From assembly GCF_004123905.1 (NCBI RefSeq), contig NZ_MZXW01000016.1, positions 558,001-622,000 of the forward strand: a DNA stretch of 64,000 nt, in the 5' to 3' direction. The notes under the pieces were generated by a model, which worked only from the letters and a program-made list of their open reading frames with translations, had not been told where the DNA came from and made no database searches. This DNA comes from Bradyrhizobium betae (GTDB lineage: Bacteria > Pseudomonadota > Alphaproteobacteria > Rhizobiales > Xanthobacteraceae). How positions within the stretch are numbered: the first letter of the stretch is position 1; each line of letters opens with the position of its first letter. The position numbers and the translations under genes are program-made. Positions 54,607-63,336 of the stretch are shown piece after piece.

Positions 54607-55422
54607 TTGTCACGGGCGCGGGGCATCATCATCGGGCTCGTCGCGTCGATCCTGCTGTCGTCATCGGCATTGGTTGACGCCGGCCAAGCCGCAGCCGTGC
54701 GAAGGTTTGCGAAACCCAAGGCGAAATCGCCGCCGTCAACGGCCAAATGTGAGAAGCCAAAATTCCGCATCGTCGTGGATGTCGGGCACACCCCGGACTC
54801 CTACGGCGCGTTGAGCGCGCGCAACGATCCGGAATTCGGCTTCAACTTCCACCTTGCACGGCTCATTACGGCGAAACTGAAGTCCGCAGGCTTTGTCGCA
54901 ACCCGCCTGCTCGTCACGGACGGCAAGGCGCGGCCGAGCCTCGTCAAGCGCGTCAGTGCCGCCAATGACGGCCGGGCCGACCTGTTCCTGTCGGTCCATC
55001 ACGATGCAGTGCCGGACAAGCTGCTCGAGACCTGGGAATTCGAGGGCGCGAAGAGCTATTTCAGCGACCGGTTTTCCGGCCATTCGCTGTTCGTGTCCGA
55101 GCGCAATCCGCACTTCGCCACCAGCCTGATGCTGGCCCGGATGATCGGCCGGCAGTTGAGGGATCAGGGCCTGCATTATGCCAGCCAATACACAATGCCG
55201 GTGATGGGTCGCTACCGGCGCCAGCTGCTGGACAAGGATGTCGGCGTCTACCGCTATGACGGGCTCGTCGTGCTGTCGCAGACCCGAAGCGCCGCGGTGC
55301 TGCTCGAGGCCGGCTCGATCATCAATCGCGAAGAAGAGATGGCGATGAACTCGCCGGAGCGGCAGGAGGTGATTGCGGGGGCCGTGGCAGCGGGGGTCGG
55401 AGAGTTTTGCGAGAGGCGGTAG
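54607..55422 (+). CDS. Secreted N-acetylmuramoyl-L-alanine amidase (AmiC-type fold)
   Basis: A 271-residue Amidase_3 protein with an N-terminal hydrophobic segment (IIIGLVASILLSSSALVDA) as signal or anchor. The zinc ligands are H61 in VVDVGHTPDS, H131 or H132 in LSVHHDAV, and the catalytic Glu in VLLEAGSI. It cleaves the bond between glycan and stem peptide in the periplasm. The start is TTG at 54607, three bases after the Rieske stop, with GGAG six bases before. Coupling to an oxygenase gene is odd but is given by the spacing. Confidence 0.82.
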   Translation: MSRARGIIIGLVASILLSSSALVDAGQAAAVRRFAKPKAKSPPSTAKCEKPKFRIVVDVGHTPDSYGALSARNDPEFGFNFHLARLITAKLKSAGFVATRLLVTDGKARPSLVKRVSAANDGRADLFLSVHHDAVPDKLLETWEFEGAKSYFSDRFSGHSLFVSERNPHFATSLMLARMIGRQLRDQGLHYASQYTMPVMGRYRRQLLDKDVGVYRYDGLVVLSQTRSAAVLLEAGSIINREEEMAMNSPERQEVIAGAVAAGVGEFCERR

Positions 55423-55433
55423 TGTGCTCCGCC

Positions 55434-55520
55434 GTCATTGCGAGCGCAGCGAAGCAATCCAGAATCTTTCCGCAGAGGCAGTCTGGATTGCTTCGTCGCA
55501 AGGGCACCTCGCAATGACGA
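55434..55520. repeat. Palindromic repeat, family C
   Basis: GTCATTGCGAGCGCAGCGAAG at the left pairs with the inverse ending CCTCGCAATGACGA; the inner pair is AATCCAGA / TCTGGATT. A close copy is at 58104-58190. It fills the convergent gap between the amidase and antiporter genes. Confidence 0.8.
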
Positions 55521-55524
55521 GAGG

Positions 55525-57135
55525 CTACAGCGGCACCCCCCGATACTCCCTGTTCGCCAAGCTCGCCTCCTCCAGATCCAGATCCCGCTCGATTCGACGC
55601 CTGGTCTCGTCGGTGATCTGGCCGTCGCGCAGGAGGTCGTGGATGAATTTGCGCTCGGCGGCGATCAGGTCGCGGGTCAGCGCGGTGCCGGCGGCGGAGA
55701 CGTCGTGGTGGCCGGGATCGAGTGAATCCGGCAGCTGGTTGACGCGGATATCGTGGCGGGCGCGCAGGAGCCGCATCACCTCATCGGAAACGTCCTTTTC
55801 CGCGGTCAGCGCATCCAGCGATTTCAGCGCGGCGTCGAGGGCCTGGCGGCGTGCAGCGATCTCGGCCTCGTGCTCGGCGACATGCTCGTTGCGGCCGGCT
55901 TCCGCGACGCCGAGCCAGCGCACCACCGGCGGCAGCGTCAGGCCGACGCCGATCAGCGTGACGAAGATGACGCCGAATGCGACGAACAGGATCAGATCGC
56001 GATAGGGAAAGGCATCGCCGTCAGGCAGCGTGAACGGCAGCGCCAGCGCGGCCGCCAGCGACACGGCGCCGCGCACGCCGGTGAAGGCGAGCACGAACGG
56101 CCATTGCCAGGGCGGCGACGGATCGCGCTCGCGCAGCGATTTGCTGAAGATCCGCGGCAAATAGGTCGCGGGATAAAGCCAGACGAAACGCGCGATCACG
56201 ATGATCGCCAGCACCACGGCGGTCGCGACCAGGATGTCGTCGAGCGGAAACGCCTTCGACTTCTCGTAGAGCGCCCGCATCTGAAAGCCCGTGAGCAGGA
56301 ACAGCAGGCCCTCGATCAGGTAGATGATGAGGTCCCAGAAGAAGATGCCCTGCAGGCGCGTCGAGGCAGAGATCAGCAATGGCCCGTTCCAGCTGACATA
56401 GAGGCCGCAGGCGACGGTGGCGATCACGCCGGAGCCGCCGACATGCTCCGGCAGCCAGTACGAGACGTAGGGCGTGATCAGCGACAGCGTCAGCTCGACC
56501 TGCGGATCCCTCGACCATTTGCGGGCGCGCAGCGAGAGCCAGCCGACACCGATGCCGAAGGCGATCTCGCCGGCGACGATCAGGGAGAACTCGCCCGCCG
56601 CCAATGGCAGCGAGAAATGGCCGACTGTGATCGCGGCAAGCGCAAAGCGGTAGAGGATCAGCGCGGTGGCATCGTTGGCCAGCCCTTCGCCTTCGAGGAT
56701 GACCACGAGCCGGCGCGGCAGGTTCAGCCGGCGCGCGATCGCGAGCGGCGCCACCACGTCGGGCGGCGCGACGATGGCCCCTAACAGGAAGCCGATGGTC
56801 CAGGGCAGGCCGATCAGATAGTGCGTGGCGGTCGCCACCAGCGCCGCGGTGAAGATCACGGCGCCGACCGCGAGCAGCACGATCGGCCGCAGATTATTCC
56901 TGAACTCGCGCCAGCTCATGGCGACGCTCGCCGAGTAGATCAGCGGCGGCAGCACCATCAGCAGCACCAGCTCCGGCGGCAGTTCCACCGGCGGCATGCC
57001 CGGCACGAAGGCAAGGCCCACGCCTGTCAGCATCAGCAGAATGGCGGGTGCGATGTTGAAGCGGCGGGCGACGAGCGCGGTACCCGCCAGCACCGCGAGC
57101 AGGATGAGAAAGGTCTGGAATTTCGCTGCGATCAT
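55525..57135 (-). CDS. CPA1-family Na+(K+)/H+ antiporter
   Basis: A 536-residue membrane protein with about 12 helices. The transport core is visible as LLGAIVAPPDVVAPLAIARRL (ion-binding region with the paired Pro-Asp), EGEGLANDATALILYRFAL and FTGVRGAVSLAAALALP. These fit NhaP/Nhe-type CPA1 antiporters. A cytoplasmic C-terminal tail of about 110 residues (RRQALDAALKSLDALTAEKD...) contains a charged coiled coil. The ATG at 57135 was chosen; nine in-frame residues upstream are possible. It starts 57 bp after the beta-lactamase stop on the same strand. Confidence 0.85.
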   Translation of the reverse strand: MIAAKFQTFLILLAVLAGTALVARRFNIAPAILLMLTGVGLAFVPGMPPVELPPELVLLMVLPPLIYSASVAMSWREFRNNLRPIVLLAVGAVIFTAALVATATHYLIGLPWTIGFLLGAIVAPPDVVAPLAIARRLNLPRRLVVILEGEGLANDATALILYRFALAAITVGHFSLPLAAGEFSLIVAGEIAFGIGVGWLSLRARKWSRDPQVELTLSLITPYVSYWLPEHVGGSGVIATVACGLYVSWNGPLLISASTRLQGIFFWDLIIYLIEGLLFLLTGFQMRALYEKSKAFPLDDILVATAVVLAIIVIARFVWLYPATYLPRIFSKSLRERDPSPPWQWPFVLAFTGVRGAVSLAAALALPFTLPDGDAFPYRDLILFVAFGVIFVTLIGVGLTLPPVVRWLGVAEAGRNEHVAEHEAEIAARRQALDAALKSLDALTAEKDVSDEVMRLLRARHDIRVNQLPDSLDPGHHDVSAAGTALTRDLIAAERKFIHDLLRDGQITDETRRRIERDLDLEEASLANREYRGVPL

Positions 57136-57191
57136 GGCCTGTCTTGGCCCGGAAGCGGCCAAAAGGTCAACATGAGGTCAATGCGGCGGCC

Positions 57192-58049
57192 TTACGCCAG
57201 CCGCTCGGTCACCATACGCCCGATGCGTGCGAACACGGCTTCGATCTGTGCCGCGGTCGGCGTGCCGCCCTGGGTATAGGCCGCGATCAGAATCGGCCTG
57301 TCGGGTTTGGGCCAGGCGACTGCGATATCGCCCGATGCGTCCTTGCCGTTGTTGCCGGTCTTGTCGCCGATGGTCCAGGCTGCCGGCAGGCCGCCGCGCA
57401 GCCGGTTGGCGCCGGTCTTGCAGCCGACCATCCATTCGGTGAGCTGGGCGCGCGAGGCCGCCGACAACGCCTCGCTCACCACCAGCCGTTTCAGATTGCC
57501 GGCCATTGCCACAGGTGTCGTGGTGTCATGGGGATCGCCGGGCTGGGAGCGGTTGAGCTCGGGCTCGTTGTGGTCGAGCCGTGAAGTGGCATCGCCGAGC
57601 GACCGCCAGAACGCGGTGAGCGCGGCGGGCCCGCCGATCCGCGCCAGCAGCAAATTGGCGCAGGTGTTGTCGCTGAGCTCGACGATCGCCTTGCACATGT
57701 CGGTGACCGACATCGCGCCGGCCGCAAGATTCTGCTTCGCCACCGGTGCGTACTCCAGCAGGTCGGCCTTGCCGTAGGGGATCATCGCCGCAAGCTGCTC
57801 CTCGCCGCGATCGACCCGCGCCAGCACGCAGGCCGCGAGCGAGGCCTTGAAGGTCGAGCACATCACAAAGCGCTCGTCGGCACGCCAGGCGAGCTTTGCG
57901 CCGGTTGCGAGGTTTTCAGCATAGAGGCCGATGCGTCCGCCGCTTTCGCGCTCGTAGGATTCGAGTTCAGGCGGCGCCTCCGCGGCGAGTGCGGGCGAAG
58001 CGGCTATCCAGCAGAGCGAGGCGAGCAGGGAGCGGCGGTCGAGCGGCAT
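57192..58049 (-). CDS. Class A beta-lactamase
   Basis: A 285-residue periplasmic serine hydrolase with signal peptide (RRSLLASLCWIAASPALA/AE). Catalytic residues are S65-T-F-K68, S126-D-N128, E162 in EPELN and K230-T-G in GDKTGNN. All are intact, so it should hydrolyse penicillins or related antibiotics. A cysteine (C64) precedes the serine, as in some carbapenemases, but there is no cysteine after the KTG motif, so their disulfide cannot form. It is upstream of the antiporter gene on one strand, with 56 bp between. No AmpR-type regulator is next to it. Confidence 0.88.
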   Translation of the reverse strand: MPLDRRSLLASLCWIAASPALAAEAPPELESYERESGGRIGLYAENLATGAKLAWRADERFVMCSTFKASLAACVLARVDRGEEQLAAMIPYGKADLLEYAPVAKQNLAAGAMSVTDMCKAIVELSDNTCANLLLARIGGPAALTAFWRSLGDATSRLDHNEPELNRSQPGDPHDTTTPVAMAGNLKRLVVSEALSAASRAQLTEWMVGCKTGANRLRGGLPAAWTIGDKTGNNGKDASGDIAVAWPKPDRPILIAAYTQGGTPTAAQIEAVFARIGRMVTERLA

Positions 58050-58103
58050 GGGGGGCTTTCAGGCGAGCGGAGGCGGAGATGTAGCGTGCGCTTTATCCAC
58101 GCC

Positions 58104-58190
58104 GTCATTGCGAGCGAAGCGAAGCAATCCAGAGTTTCTCCGCGGAGGCACTCTGGATTGCTTCGTCGCAAGGGCTCCTCGCAATGACGA
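58104..58190. repeat. Palindromic repeat, family C
   Basis: GTCATTGCGAGCGAAGCGAAG and TCGCAATGACGA form the ends, AATCCAGAG / CTCTGGATT the inner pair. It repeats 55434-55520 with few changes. A further CTCGCAATGACGG fragment follows at about 58206-58218. It lies upstream of the beta-lactamase in a 223-bp gap that has no other feature. Confidence 0.8.
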
Positions 58191-58272
58191 GTGGCGAGAG
58201 TTGGGCTCGCAATGACGGAGAATCAGGGACGAGCGCGGCAGATATTGGGCAGCGGGAGACTGAGGCTCCCCG

Positions 58273-58647
58273 TCACTCCCTCAAATCGTACCGGTACGAT
58301 TTCGACACGATCTGCCAGCCATCAGCCAGCTTCATCGCCACCAGATAATCCGTGAAAAACCGCGGCGGCAGCTGGCAGCGTACCTTGATGAAGGCGGTCT
58401 TGTCGTCGGAGCGGTCGATGGTGACGATGAAATCCTCGCGCGGCTTGCCTTCGGCCTTGCCGGAGGGTCGCTTGCGCACGCGGTCGAGCCAGTCGGGCAC
58501 GGTCAGCACCTGCAATTCGCCCTTCTCGACCCAACGCAAATCGGCCGAGGGATGGAAGATGGCGCCGAGCTTTTCGGCATCGCCCTCGTAGAGTCCGTCG
58601 AAATAGGATTGTACGACGGCTTCGACGCTCGAACGGTTCTGGCTCAT
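58273..58647 (-). CDS. Nuclear-transport-factor-2-like (SnoaL/lumazine-binding) protein
   Basis: A 124-residue alpha/beta cone-fold protein: VEAVVQSYFDGLYEGDAEKL, IFHPSADLRWVEKGE, and a C-terminal VAMKLADGWQIVSKSY. This is the layout of the NTF2-like superfamily, closest in look to the putative lumazine-binding branch. No activity can be assigned. AAGGGATG precedes the ATG at 58647. It is divergent from the GFA gene over 94 bp. Confidence 0.75.
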   Translation of the reverse strand: MSQNRSSVEAVVQSYFDGLYEGDAEKLGAIFHPSADLRWVEKGELQVLTVPDWLDRVRKRPSGKAEGKPREDFIVTIDRSDDKTAFIKVRCQLPPRFFTDYLVAMKLADGWQIVSKSYRYDLRE

Positions 58648-58741
58648 GGGTCATCCCTTTGCATGATGGCGCGGGCGGAACTTAGTCGTACACATCGAAA
58701 TGCGCTATGGGTGTGTCAGCCATTTGCGTGAAGGCGTTGCC

Positions 58742-59170
58742 ATGACCGGATCAGAAAATTCGAACGCTCGTATCCTCACCGGCGAATGCTGTTGCCGCGC
58801 CGTGCGCTATGAGGTCGCCGACGCGTTCTCCTATGCGATGAACTGCCACTGCTCGAACTGCCGCCGCACCACCGGCTCGGCCTTCAAGCCGTTTGCCGGG
58901 ATCCCGCAGGACAAGCTCCGCATCGTCCATGGCGAGGATCAGCGCCTCATCTACGGCGACGACATCACTCATGACGTGCACTGCGCCCGCTGCGGCTCGC
59001 TGCTTTATTCCCGGGTGCGCGAGGGAAAATGGGTCCATGTCGCCATGGGAACCCTGGTCGATGCCCCCTCGATCCGGCCGAGCGCCCATATTTTCGTGGG
59101 CTCGAAGGCGCCCTGGCACGAGATCACGGACAATCTGCCGCAGCACCGGGGGCATGTCGGGGATCCCTAG
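58742..59170 (+). CDS. GFA-family (glutathione-dependent formaldehyde-activating-like) protein
   Basis: A 142-residue zinc protein. Cysteines appear as GECCCRAVRY, CHCSNCRRTTGSAF and CARCGSLLYS, the pattern that binds two zinc ions in the Gfa/CENP-V family. The original member adds glutathione to formaldehyde, but many homologs have unknown roles. GAAGGCG precedes the ATG at 58742. It is followed after 181 bp by the caspase-like gene. Confidence 0.85.
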   Translation: MTGSENSNARILTGECCCRAVRYEVADAFSYAMNCHCSNCRRTTGSAFKPFAGIPQDKLRIVHGEDQRLIYGDDITHDVHCARCGSLLYSRVREGKWVHVAMGTLVDAPSIRPSAHIFVGSKAPWHEITDNLPQHRGHVGDP

Positions 59171-59351
59171 GGGAGATCTCCAGGAGAATCTGGCCCGCGC
59201 CCCGTCTCTGCCGGCGAACCGCGGCCGTTCTGGTGCGACAAACCAAAGGGGGCTTTCGCCCCGTCGCCGGCGCCGCCTTCGTGACCTCCATCACAAGCGC
59301 CGCTGGCCGGCCCTGCTAAAGCGGCCCCAAAGAATTTTCGGAAGTCGTGTC

Positions 59352-61190
59352 ATGCGCATCTTGTTCAGACTTTACCCGCTTCTCCTCGCCGCCGCGCTGG
59401 TGTTCGGCGCCGGGCCCGCATTCGCGGGAAAGCGTGTCGCGCTGGTGATCGCCAACTCGGCCTATCAGCACGCGCCGTCGCTGACGAACCCCATCAATGA
59501 CGGTTCGGTGATGGCGAAGACGCTGAAGGACGCCGGCTTCGACATCGTCGATTCCCGGCACGATCTGTCGGCCCTCGATACGCGGCGCGTGCTGCGCGAA
59601 TTCGCCGATGCAACCCGCGATGCCGACATCGCGGTGGTCTACTATGCCGGCCACGGCATCGAGGTCGAAGGCTCGAACTATCTGATCCCTGTCGATGCCA
59701 AGCTCGAGCGCGATACCGACGTCTATGACGAGGCGCTCTCGCTCGATCGCGTCCTCGTCGCCGTCGAGCCGGCAAAACAGCTTCGCCTGGTGATCCTCGA
59801 TGCCTGCCGTGACAATCCGTTCGGCCGGACCATGAAGCGCACGCTTGCCTCGCGCGGTATCGGCCGTGGCCTGGCCCAGGTCGAGCCGACCAGCTCCAAC
59901 ACGCTGATTGCCTATTCCGCCAAGGCCGGCTTCACGGCGCAGGATGGCGACGGCGCCAACAGCCCGTTCACGATCGCGCTGTCGAAGCATCTGACGACAC
60001 CGGGTCTCGACGTCCGCCGCGCCTTCGGTTTCGTCCGCGACGACGTGCTGAAATCGACCGGCAACAAGCAAGAGCCGTTCGTGTACGGCTCGCTCGGCGG
60101 CGAAGACGTCCCGCTGGTGCCGGTCAAAATGGTGACTGCAGCACCTGTGCCGCCAGTGACGAACCCGCAGGCCGATATCCGCCGGGACTACGAGCTCGCG
60201 CTTCAGGTCGGCAACAGGGCGGCGTGGGATGCATTCCTCGCCCAGCATCCCGACGGTTTCTATGCGAGCCTTGCCAAGCTTCAGGTCGAGAAAATCGGCG
60301 CCGAGCAGGCTCATGCGGCGGCCACCGAGAAGGCCAGGCAGGCTGAGGCCGAGCGCGATCGCCTTGCCGCTCTCGGCGCGCAGAAGGATGCGCAGGCCAA
60401 GGCAGCGGCCGATGCCAAGGCGGCCGAGCAGGCGCAGCTCGCTGCGCAAAAGGCCAAGGAGCAGGCCCAGCAGCAGGCGGCTGCCGCCGAGCAGCAGCGC
60501 GTCAATCTCGCCGCCGCCGCGCCGAATGCCGCGCCGGCCAGCACGGCGAGCCCCGCCGGCACCAACGTGGCGTCGCTGACGCCCGCGATCGCGCCGGCCG
60601 ATCTCAGCCGCTCGGTGCAGACCGAGCTCGGTCGCGTCGGTTGCTTCTCGGGTCAGGCCGACGGCAATTGGACCACGTCCTCGCAGCGCTCGCTGTCGCA
60701 GTTCAACCGCTATGCCGGCACCAGGCTCGACGTGAAGGTGGCGAGCACCGACGCGCTCGATGCGGTCAAGTCAAAACCGTCGCGCGTCTGCCCGCTGGTT
60801 TGCGAGCACGGCTTCAAGGCCGACGGCGACAAATGCACCAAAATCCTCTGCGGCGACGGCTATGCGCTGAACGGCGACAATGAATGCGAGAAGAAGCGCG
60901 CCGCCAAGCCTGTGCCGTCAAAGCTTGCGCCGTCAAAGCCCGCGACCTCGCGGCGCGACGGCAGCGAGGACCGTCCGGCGCGGCAGCGTCCGCAGATGGG
61001 CGCGGCGGGTGGTTATGGCGGCATGGGCGGCGCTGCGGCCGGTATCGCAGCCGGCGCGGGTCGCGCCTCGGGTGGCGGGCAGGTGTTCTGCAATGGTGGC
61101 GGCTGCCGTCCGGTCAATCGCGGCTGCCATCTCGAATATCGCGGTGGCGGAGGCCCGGGCAATGACGCCAATGCCGAAGTGTGTAACTAG
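59352..61190 (+). CDS. Secreted caspase-like (C14) protein with cysteine- and glycine-rich tail
   Basis: A 612-residue protein. A signal peptide (1-26, LLLAAALVFGAGPAFA/GK) leads to a caspase p20-like domain with H101 in YYAGHGIE and C152 in LDACRDNPF, the catalytic dyad. A long Ala/Gln/Lys coiled coil (about 310-400) follows, then a peptidoglycan-binding-like segment (about 415-480, LSRSVQTELGRVGCFSGQADG), a Cys-rich part (VCPLVCEHGFKADGDKCTKI) and a Gly-rich tail. Such proteins are metacaspase relatives; the periplasmic location and role are inferred. The start is ATG 59352. A family A repeat follows the gene. Confidence 0.85.
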   Translation: MRILFRLYPLLLAAALVFGAGPAFAGKRVALVIANSAYQHAPSLTNPINDGSVMAKTLKDAGFDIVDSRHDLSALDTRRVLREFADATRDADIAVVYYAGHGIEVEGSNYLIPVDAKLERDTDVYDEALSLDRVLVAVEPAKQLRLVILDACRDNPFGRTMKRTLASRGIGRGLAQVEPTSSNTLIAYSAKAGFTAQDGDGANSPFTIALSKHLTTPGLDVRRAFGFVRDDVLKSTGNKQEPFVYGSLGGEDVPLVPVKMVTAAPVPPVTNPQADIRRDYELALQVGNRAAWDAFLAQHPDGFYASLAKLQVEKIGAEQAHAAATEKARQAEAERDRLAALGAQKDAQAKAAADAKAAEQAQLAAQKAKEQAQQQAAAAEQQRVNLAAAAPNAAPASTASPAGTNVASLTPAIAPADLSRSVQTELGRVGCFSGQADGNWTTSSQRSLSQFNRYAGTRLDVKVASTDALDAVKSKPSRVCPLVCEHGFKADGDKCTKILCGDGYALNGDNECEKKRAAKPVPSKLAPSKPATSRRDGSEDRPARQRPQMGAAGGYGGMGGAAAGIAAGAGRASGGGQVFCNGGGCRPVNRGCHLEYRGGGGPGNDANAEVCN

Positions 61191-61209
61191 GTCTGAAAGC
61201 TTCCTCAGT

Positions 61210-61349
61210 GTCGTCCCCGCGAACGCGGGGACCCATAATCCCAGGGAGGAGTTTGGCGAAGACTGGAAGCTATTAAGTATTCCCCGGTACTCGCACCATC
61301 TGAATGCGATAGATCACGCGGTATGGGTCCCTGCGTTCGCAGGGACGAC
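61210..61349. repeat. Palindromic repeat, family A
   Basis: GTCGTCCCCGCGAACGCGG at 61210 pairs with CTGCGTTCGCAGGGACGAC at the right. The centre carries CCATAATCCCAGGGA and TTTGGCGAAGAC. It occupies the gap between the caspase-like gene and the convergent DUF1345 gene. Confidence 0.8.
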
Positions 61350-61352
61350 GAC

Positions 61353-62039
61353 CTAATTCGAGATCGCGCTCGCCGCGATGTTCACCGTCAGCGCCAGCAG
61401 GGCCGTGTTGTAGATGAAGGATATGATCCCGTGCGCCGTCGCGGTGCGGCGGATGATCCTGTCGGAGATGCCGACGTCGGAGACCTGCGCGGTCATGCCG
61501 ATCACGAACGAGAAATAGACGAAGTCCCAATAGTCGCAGTGGTCTTCCTTGTCGCCGCTCGGGAACTGCAATCCGCCGATCGGGTCGCGGTAATAATCAT
61601 GGGCGTAATTCAGCGCGAAAGTCGTGTGCACGGCGGCCCATGACAGCGCGATGGTCGTGATCGCGATCGTCAGCTCAACCGGGCCGCGGTGGGCGCCGAG
61701 CTCGGCGACAATGGCCGCAATGCTTGCGAAGGCGCCGATCGCCGTCACCAGCAGGATCACGAAGCGGCCGTCGTCCTGCATCGCGGCGCTCCGGCGGATG
61801 TGCTGGTGGTCGTTGCATAGCATCATCGCGTAGACGAGCACGAGATAGACCGCGATCAGCGCATCCCAGCCGAACAGAAGCCGCGTCACAACCCGGTGCG
61901 AGCCCGGAAGCAGCAGGGCGATCAGGATGCCGGCGGCAAGTGCAATGAAGGTCCGCGGCCGCGCGTAGATCAGCCTCACCGGCCGCGACATCTGGCGGAA
62001 GCGGACGAGGGCGGGATCTTCCTTTTTGTCAGTGGCCAT
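61353..62039 (-). CDS. DUF1345-family membrane protein
   Basis: A 228-residue membrane protein with about five helices. It has the motif HTTFALNYAHDYY followed by DYWDFVYFSFVIGMTAQVSDV (in pieces), which is characteristic of DUF1345. Function is unknown. The ATG at 62039 is preceded by a Ser/Gly-free leader of AT-rich text. It converges with the caspase-like gene; the stop is four bases from the end of the family A repeat. Confidence 0.82.
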   Translation of the reverse strand: MATDKKEDPALVRFRQMSRPVRLIYARPRTFIALAAGILIALLLPGSHRVVTRLLFGWDALIAVYLVLVYAMMLCNDHQHIRRSAAMQDDGRFVILLVTAIGAFASIAAIVAELGAHRGPVELTIAITTIALSWAAVHTTFALNYAHDYYRDPIGGLQFPSGDKEDHCDYWDFVYFSFVIGMTAQVSDVGISDRIIRRTATAHGIISFIYNTALLALTVNIAASAISN

Positions 62040-62090
62040 GATGACTAAGGCTCCCTCGCCAGATTTTCATTGTTGCCGCAGCGGTGATCT

Positions 62091-62239
62091 GCTCCCTCGC
62101 CCCGCTTGCGGGGAGAGGGTCGGGTGAGGGGGAGGCTCCGCGAGGACGGTGAGAGTTGGATTCGTGGAGAGTCCCCCTCACCCGACCTTCAAGCTGCGCT
62201 TGAATGTCGACCTCTCCCCGCAAGCGGGGCGAGGTGAAG
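62091..62239. repeat. Intergenic repeat, family D
   Basis: Left part CCCCGCTTGCGGGGAGAGGG then CGGGTGAGGGGGA; right part CCCCCTCACCCGA and CTCTCCCCGCAAGCGGGGCGAGG. Each end holds an inner hairpin of CCCCGC / GCGGGG, and the two halves are inversely repeated. It lies just after the prenyl synthase gene and before DUF1345. Confidence 0.75.
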
Positions 62240-62252
62240 ATCGTCCGCGACG

Positions 62253-63176
62253 TCAGTTCTTCCGCTCGGCGACAAACCGCGCGGCGGCTTGCAGCCCGGT
62301 GGCGCGGTCGCCGAAGATCGAGACCGCGCTGTCGGCGCGTGCGAGCAGGTCGCGGACGCGCTGCTTGGCGCCCTCGATGCCGAGCTGGGTGACGAAGGTG
62401 GTCTTGCCGAGCGCGGCATCGGCGCCGGCCGGTTTGCCGAGCGCGGCTGCATCGCCTTCGACGTCGAGCAGATCGTCGGCGATCTGGAAGGCCTCGCCGA
62501 GCGCGCGGCCGTAATCGTCGAGCGCCTGATATTCCTTTTGCGAGGCCTGGCCGAGGATTGCGCCGGCGATGCAGCCATAGCGCAGCAGCGCGCCGGTCTT
62601 CATCTGCTGAATACGGGCGACGTCGATCGGCTCGTTGCCGCCAAAACGGCCTTCGCCGGCGAGGTCGAGGATCTGGCCGCCGACCATGCCGCCGATGCCG
62701 GCGCAGCGCGCCAGCGCGCGCGTCAGCAGGAGGCGCACATTGGCGTCGCGATGGATCTCGTCGCGGGTGACGATGTCGAAGGCGATCGTCAACAGGCCGT
62801 CGCCGGCGAGGATCGCGGTCGCGTCGTCGGTCTTCTTGTGGAGGGTGGGGCGGCCGCGGCGCAGGTCCGAATTGTCCATCGCCGGCAGGTCGTCATGGAT
62901 CAGCGAATAGCAATGGATGCATTCGAGCGCCGCGCCCACGAGCAGCGCGGCTTCGCGGGGAACGCCGAACACGGCCGCGCTCTCGACCACCAGGAACGGC
63001 CGCAGGCGCTTGCCGCCGTTCAGGCTCGAATAGCGCATTGCGTCCATCAGCCGCTTGGGCCGGGCGATCTCATCGTGCAGGATATCATCCGACAGCAGGC
63101 GGCCGAGCAGGGCCTCGGTATCATCAGCGGTCTTGTCCAGACGTTTGGCAAAATCGGACGGGGACGTGCCGGTCAT
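62253..63176 (-). CDS. ispA: Short-chain polyprenyl diphosphate synthase (IspA-like)
   Basis: A 307-residue trans-prenyl synthase. The first Asp-rich motif is [18 protein letters not shown] and the second is [18 protein letters not shown] and GGKRLRP are other conserved elements. The [10 protein letters not shown] layout is that of bacterial farnesyl/geranyl diphosphate synthases, which feed quinones, hopanoids and undecaprenyl phosphate; a longer product cannot be excluded. ATG 63176 was chosen over TTG 63179. ispG at 48842-50125 makes upstream precursors of this pathway. It is divergent from mtgA. Confidence 0.82.
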   Translation of the reverse strand: MTGTSPSDFAKRLDKTADDTEALLGRLLSDDILHDEIARPKRLMDAMRYSSLNGGKRLRPFLVVESAAVFGVPREAALLVGAALECIHCYSLIHDDLPAMDNSDLRRGRPTLHKKTDDATAILAGDGLLTIAFDIVTRDEIHRDANVRLLLTRALARCAGIGGMVGGQILDLAGEGRFGGNEPIDVARIQQMKTGALLRYGCIAGAILGQASQKEYQALDDYGRALGEAFQIADDLLDVEGDAAALGKPAGADAALGKTTFVTQLGIEGAKQRVRDLLARADSAVSIFGDRATGLQAAARFVAERKN

Positions 63177-63336
63177 CAAGAAGGGCTCCAGAACTAAATT
63201 CGGCGGGACAATCCTTTATGCGCCCGCCCCAGTCAATCGTTTGGAAGGCCTAAAAAGTGCTGGAAAAGGCCCGAATTATCACAGACTTAATGGTCCAGCC
63301 CGTGGCCGCATTTCATTTTGCGCCGGAAAGGTTGAT

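Noticed and set aside
59316..60449. 377-codon frame antisense to the caspase-like gene
   Set aside because: Shadow frame with no domain; the plus-strand gene has signal peptide and catalytic dyad.
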